Assembly: GCF_035958815.1 (NCBI RefSeq)
Contig: NZ_CP108383.1
Coordinates: forward strand, 6,262,001 to 6,326,000
Source of the DNA: Nocardia sp. NBC_01327
GTDB lineage: Bacteria > Actinomycetota > Actinomycetes > Mycobacteriales > Mycobacteriaceae
Length of the DNA stretch: 64,000 bases
Direction: 5' to 3'
The first letter of the stretch is position 1, and the number at the start of each line of letters is the position of its first letter. The notes beneath the pieces are model-generated. The model did not search any database. It had not been told where the DNA came from and saw only the letters and a program-made list of their open reading frames with translations. This document shows positions 61,001 to 64,000 of this stretch, piece after piece. The translations under genes and the position numbers were made by a program.

Positions 61001-62089
61001 TCAGGCGAACTTTCCCGGGTTCGCCGCCACAGCCCGGCGCAGCGTGGGCCGGTCGGCGCGGTAGGCGTCGACCACCGATGCCAGCTCGTGCGGGCTCGCG
61101 CCGTGCATGATGACCGAGTGGCAGCCGAGGTCGTATTCGCGGGAGATCTTCCGCACGCACTGCTCCGGGGTGCCGTATGCGGCCGAGTTCAGCCATTCGT
61201 CCGGGATGAGAGCGTCGAACTGCTCCAGCACCTCGACGGAGGCGGACGCGTCGATGGGGCCCGCCGCCGCGGCGTCCTGGAACAGCTGGGTGGCGCGAAT
61301 TCGCTCCCACACCTGTGGATCCCAGCCATTGGCGCTGATCAGAATGTCGGCATACGCCTGCAGGTAGGTCACCAGCCGCCCGGTTCGCCGGCGCAGCTGA
61401 TCCTCTTCGGAGAGTGCGTCGCTCGCGGTCGCCAGGCAGGACCAGATGCGGACACTGTCGGGGTCCTTGCCCGCCCGTTCGGCGCCGCGCCGCACCGCCG
61501 CAACGGAATTCGCGGTGGCCTCGTCGGAGAAGAAGGTGTGCAGAACGACGAAGTCGCCGATCTCACCGGCGAGTTCGAGGGTCTTCGGGCCCACCGCGAC
61601 AAAGCCGATCGGGGGCGCGTCGTCGAGACCGTTCTGGTGGTAGAGGACAGGCCATGTGCCCGCGGGCCCTTCGTGATTCACAATGGTCTCACCGGCCCAG
61701 AGGCGGCGCAGGATGCCGACGAAATCGCGCAGCTGCGCTTCGGTGACGGGAGGCAGGCCGATCGCCTTCCAGTTCGCCGCCATCCCCCGTCCGAATGCCA
61801 TGGCGTATCGACCCTCGGTGATCGCCTGCATGGTCGAGCCGATGGTCGCCGTCACCATCGGATGCCGGGTGTGGTGATTTGTTGCCGCCGCGGCGATTCC
61901 GAGATCGGTCGTGCATCCGGCGAGGCCGCCGGACAGGACGGCCGAGTCCTTGACGGTCATACGCTCGCCGATCATGCATGAGCCGAGTCCGAGTCGCTCC
62001 GCGTCGCGGGCCTCGGGCAGCAGTACACGAGCGTCGGCAGGGTGCCGGGTGATGCAGTAGTAGGCAAGTTCGTTCAGTTGATCGGTCAC
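61001..62089 (-). CDS. F420-dependent LLM-class oxidoreductase
   Basis: 362 residues from GTG 62089. LLM barrel motifs: ARDAERLGLGSCMIGERM, IAAAATNHHTRHPMVTATIGSTMQAITEGRYAMAFGRG, FVAVGPKTLELAGEIGDFVVLHTFF. This resembles the mycobacterial family TIGR03857 of putative F420 enzymes. Follows the phosphotransferase gene by 53 bases on the same strand, so co-transcription is likely. Substrate unknown; lipid or steroid acyl-CoA metabolism is suggested by the neighbours. Confidence 0.85.
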   Translation of the reverse strand: MTDQLNELAYYCITRHPADARVLLPEARDAERLGLGSCMIGERMTVKDSAVLSGGLAGCTTDLGIAAAATNHHTRHPMVTATIGSTMQAITEGRYAMAFGRGMAANWKAIGLPPVTEAQLRDFVGILRRLWAGETIVNHEGPAGTWPVLYHQNGLDDAPPIGFVAVGPKTLELAGEIGDFVVLHTFFSDEATANSVAAVRRGAERAGKDPDSVRIWSCLATASDALSEEDQLRRRTGRLVTYLQAYADILISANGWDPQVWERIRATQLFQDAAAAGPIDASASVEVLEQFDALIPDEWLNSAAYGTPEQCVRKISREYDLGCHSVIMHGASPHELASVVDAYRADRPTLRRAVAANPGKFA

Positions 62090-62142
62090 GAGAGTGGTTC
62101 TTCCCCAAGAGTGTTCGGAACGGCGACGGTCAATGCTGTTTG

Positions 62143-63276
62143 TCAGGCGCCGAGTTCGGCGAGCAGTTCTTCCACGAGCGCCCGGTGGTGCAGCAGCACC
62201 TCGATATCGCCGGGGCGTTCCATCTCGCCGAAATGGATCTGCCGGCCACCGGCGCGCAGGAAGACGACGCTGTAGTTCAGGGCGGCGAACATCGTGTACC
62301 AGGTGAGGTCGCCCAGATCCACGCCCGAGTGCGCGGCATAGGTCGCCCGCACATCGTCCACGTGCATGAAGTCCGGCATGCCCGGCAGCCCGAAGTTGTT
62401 GGCGATGACGTGAAAGACGCGGTGCCCGAACACGATCCAGGCCACATCGAGCTCGCGGGGGCCGATGGACGCCATTTCCCAGTCGAGCACCGCGACCGGT
62501 GCGAAGTCCCGGTACATACAGTTGCCGAGCCGCGCATCACCCCAGGAGAGCACGGTGTCATACGACGAGGGCTCCGGCAGATTGGCCTTGAGCCACGCCA
62601 GGATTCGCTCCACCAGCGGCGAGGGGCCGATATCGCGCGCCGCGAACTCGTACCACGCCCGGGCCCGGTTCAGGTTTCGTTCGAGCACGCTCTCCCCCGG
62701 ATATCGCGGGTCGAGGAACGCGAAAGTGGTTGCCGCATCAGGAATCGCGTGCAGTTTGGCGAGCGCCTCGACGGTGCCCTCCTGCACTCGGCGCTGCTGC
62801 TCCGGGGTGGCGTCGAAGAGCCAGTTGCCGCCGAAGGTGTAGGGCATGACATCGGGCGGCACCTCGCCCTCGACGCGGTCCATGAGAAGAAACGGCGAGC
62901 CCAGCACGTCGCCGGTCGGCTCGAGGAAGCGCACCCGCGGGACGCGGACATCGGTGGCTTCGGCCACGATGCGCATGACGTCGAATTGGTCCGGCAGGTT
63001 GTAGTGCTCGTAGACGGGGAAGTCGCCGGCGGACGGCACCACCCGCGCGATCAGATCGGCGACCTGCGTCTGTCCGCCTTCTCGCCAGCGCAGAGTGAGG
63101 GTCAGGGTTTCCGACGACATGCCGTTGCTGTCGATGCCGGACCCCAGGGTGAGCTCCGGATCGGCCCCGTCGGGCAGCTGCGTCGCCAGCCATTCGGTGA
63201 GGCGCGGGACGAGGGCGGCGGGGTCGCGGCTGCTGCGCTGTAGGCGCATGCCCTGGTCATCGGGAGACGGAGACAT
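62143..63276 (-). CDS. Aminoglycoside phosphotransferase-like (APH/ACAD10-type) kinase
   Basis: 377 residues from ATG 63276, AGGAG upstream. APH fold: SETLTLTLRWREGG, MDRVEGEVPPDVMPY, EALAKLHAI, and the catalytic Brenner motif LSWGDARLGNCMY with LDWEMASIGPRELDVAW (metal-binding DWE). The His of HGD is replaced by Trp (WGD), common in this branch. These proteins are often encoded beside acyl-CoA dehydrogenases in actinobacteria and may phosphorylate hydroxyacyl-CoAs. Drug resistance is unlikely. TetR gene lies directly upstream. Confidence 0.87.
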   Translation of the reverse strand: MSPSPDDQGMRLQRSSRDPAALVPRLTEWLATQLPDGADPELTLGSGIDSNGMSSETLTLTLRWREGGQTQVADLIARVVPSAGDFPVYEHYNLPDQFDVMRIVAEATDVRVPRVRFLEPTGDVLGSPFLLMDRVEGEVPPDVMPYTFGGNWLFDATPEQQRRVQEGTVEALAKLHAIPDAATTFAFLDPRYPGESVLERNLNRARAWYEFAARDIGPSPLVERILAWLKANLPEPSSYDTVLSWGDARLGNCMYRDFAPVAVLDWEMASIGPRELDVAWIVFGHRVFHVIANNFGLPGMPDFMHVDDVRATYAAHSGVDLGDLTWYTMFAALNYSVVFLRAGGRQIHFGEMERPGDIEVLLHHRALVEELLAELGA

Positions 63277-63305
63277 GGATCACTCCTGACTGGATTGCTA
63301 AGGGT

Positions 63306-63325
63306 GGAGGTAACAGTGGACCTCC
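63306..63325. promoter_or_regulatory. Inverted repeat between the TetR and phosphotransferase genes
   Basis: GGAGGT (63306-63311) and ACCTCC (63320-63325) pair perfectly; flanking TTGCTAAGGG and CCCTTCGCAA extend the symmetry imperfectly. It lies 30-50 bases upstream of the phosphotransferase start, so it may be an operator for the adjacent TetR protein or a weak terminator of its gene. Confidence 0.5.
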
Positions 63326-63364
63326 CCTTCGCAATTGTCAACGAGGGTTCTCAAAGAATATGAG

Positions 63365-64000
63365 TCACTGCAGGTAGACCGCCATGGCATCGACCAGGCA
63401 GTGGCGCGCGTTCGTCAACTCGGCGGGCGAGGAGAGCCGGCGCTCGTTATTGATGCCGCGCATGGCCATCGGAATCAGGGCTTGGACCCGATGCACCTTT
63501 CCGGCCTCGAGGGGCAGGCCCGCCAGGAAGTACTCGAAGGCCCTGCGCCAGGCCTCCTCGTATCCGGCCATCGCCCCCGTGGTCAGGGGGAAGACCTCGA
63601 GCCGCTCATCCTGCCCATTGGGCAGTCCGGCCCGCAGCGCTTCGACCGCTCGGCCCTCGGGCGTATCCAGGATGGTCCAGATGGCGTCGACCATTTCCCA
63701 CACCCGCTCCCGGATCGAGCCGGTCACCTGCGGCCAGATCTCGGGGCTGTTGGCCCCGCTTCGATCGGTCAACTCGATGAGCACCGCGGCCCACAATCCG
63801 TCGATATCACCGAACTGATGCTTCAGGGTGCCCCAGCTGACCCCGGCCTCACGGGCAATCCGATTCGCCGACAACGGTTCCCCGGACCCGTCCGCGAGCG
63901 TGACGATGGCGATATCGAGCAGCCGCTGCCGGGTCTCCCGCCCCTTGCGATTGAGGCGAGTTCCAGCCGCGGACTGCATGGTCGAACTCGCTTCGGTCAT
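63365..64000 (-). CDS. TetR-family regulator
   Basis: 211 residues; the ATG occupies 63998-64000, the last bases of the window, so the gene is complete but its promoter is outside. HTH: EPLSANRIAREAGVSWGTLKHQFGDIDGLWAAVLIEL. Helical C-terminal domain with no ligand motif. It lies just upstream, same strand, of the phosphotransferase/F420-oxidoreductase pair and probably regulates it; an inverted repeat sits in the gap. Confidence 0.87.
   Translation of the reverse strand: MTEASSTMQSAAGTRLNRKGRETRQRLLDIAIVTLADGSGEPLSANRIAREAGVSWGTLKHQFGDIDGLWAAVLIELTDRSGANSPEIWPQVTGSIRERVWEMVDAIWTILDTPEGRAVEALRAGLPNGQDERLEVFPLTTGAMAGYEEAWRRAFEYFLAGLPLEAGKVHRVQALIPMAMRGINNERRLSSPAELTNARHCLVDAMAVYLQ

Noticed and set aside
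62143..63276. Aminoglycoside resistance gene
   Set aside because: It belongs to the APH-like branch linked to acyl-CoA metabolism, with WGD in place of HGD and no resistance context.

Overview
The window is high-GC DNA from an actinomycete of the Mycobacteriales, most likely Nocardia or a close relative such as Rhodococcus. The pointers are a glnX-glnH-pknG cassette in the mycobacterial arrangement, an MspA-family porin, an Rv1733c-type membrane protein, a DesA3-type desaturase with its reductase, several F420/FMN luciferase-like oxidoreductases, and a perfect match to the KstR operator upstream of a 3-ketosteroid-dehydrogenase-like gene. The genus is an inference; no rRNA lies in the window.

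Layout. 1-9.5 kb: start of an ammonium transporter gene (minus strand), divergent from a seven-gene signalling operon (glnX, glnH, a coiled-coil gene, pknG, a PP2C phosphatase, a VWA protein, an FHA protein). Most of its junctions overlap by 1-4 bases. 9.6-17.4 kb: a Tat-exported PI-PLC-like enzyme, a DHA2 exporter with a divergent MarR gene, and a sugar block (MFS, GH3 beta-glucosidase, alpha/beta hydrolase). 17.5-25.9 kb: catabolic oxidoreductases (TetR, KstD-like flavoprotein, zinc alcohol dehydrogenase, two luciferase-like enzymes, aldo/keto reductase, GNAT, atypical SDR).

26.1-38.5 kb looks like an accessory region. It begins at tRNA-Pro(GGG) and carries a two-gene unit: an SF1 helicase fused to a single-HKD phospholipase D domain and a DUF5710-like tail, coupled to a small protein ending in a J-domain-like HPD module. 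The fusion architecture matches Mokosh type II anti-phage systems. A 5'-truncated beta-lactamase-fold pseudogene, an orphan pair of Roadblock/LC7 genes, an M48 protease, a GPP34-like protein, two divergent COG4705-type membrane proteins and an MspA porin follow.

38.8-45.4 kb: surface polysaccharide operon (UDP-glucuronate decarboxylase-like, processive GT2, GalE, UDP-glucose dehydrogenase), convergent with an exported beta-helix protein. 45.5-48.3 kb: TetR with two palindromic operators, an orphan regulator whose receiver has lost its phospho-acceptor Asp, and an esterase gene broken by one amber codon. 48.3-53.3 kb: class F-like sortase overlapping a gene for a 16-residue-repeat Gly-rich exported protein, then an SGNH hydrolase, MarR, SnoaL-like and DHA2 exporter unit. 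53.5-57.4 kb: membrane and hypothetical genes and a PnuC vitamin transporter. 57.8-64 kb: reductase-desaturase operon behind a 34-bp near-palindrome, a small secreted protein, and a TetR / phosphotransferase / F420-oxidoreductase group. All calls come from reading translations and motifs; no database search was run.
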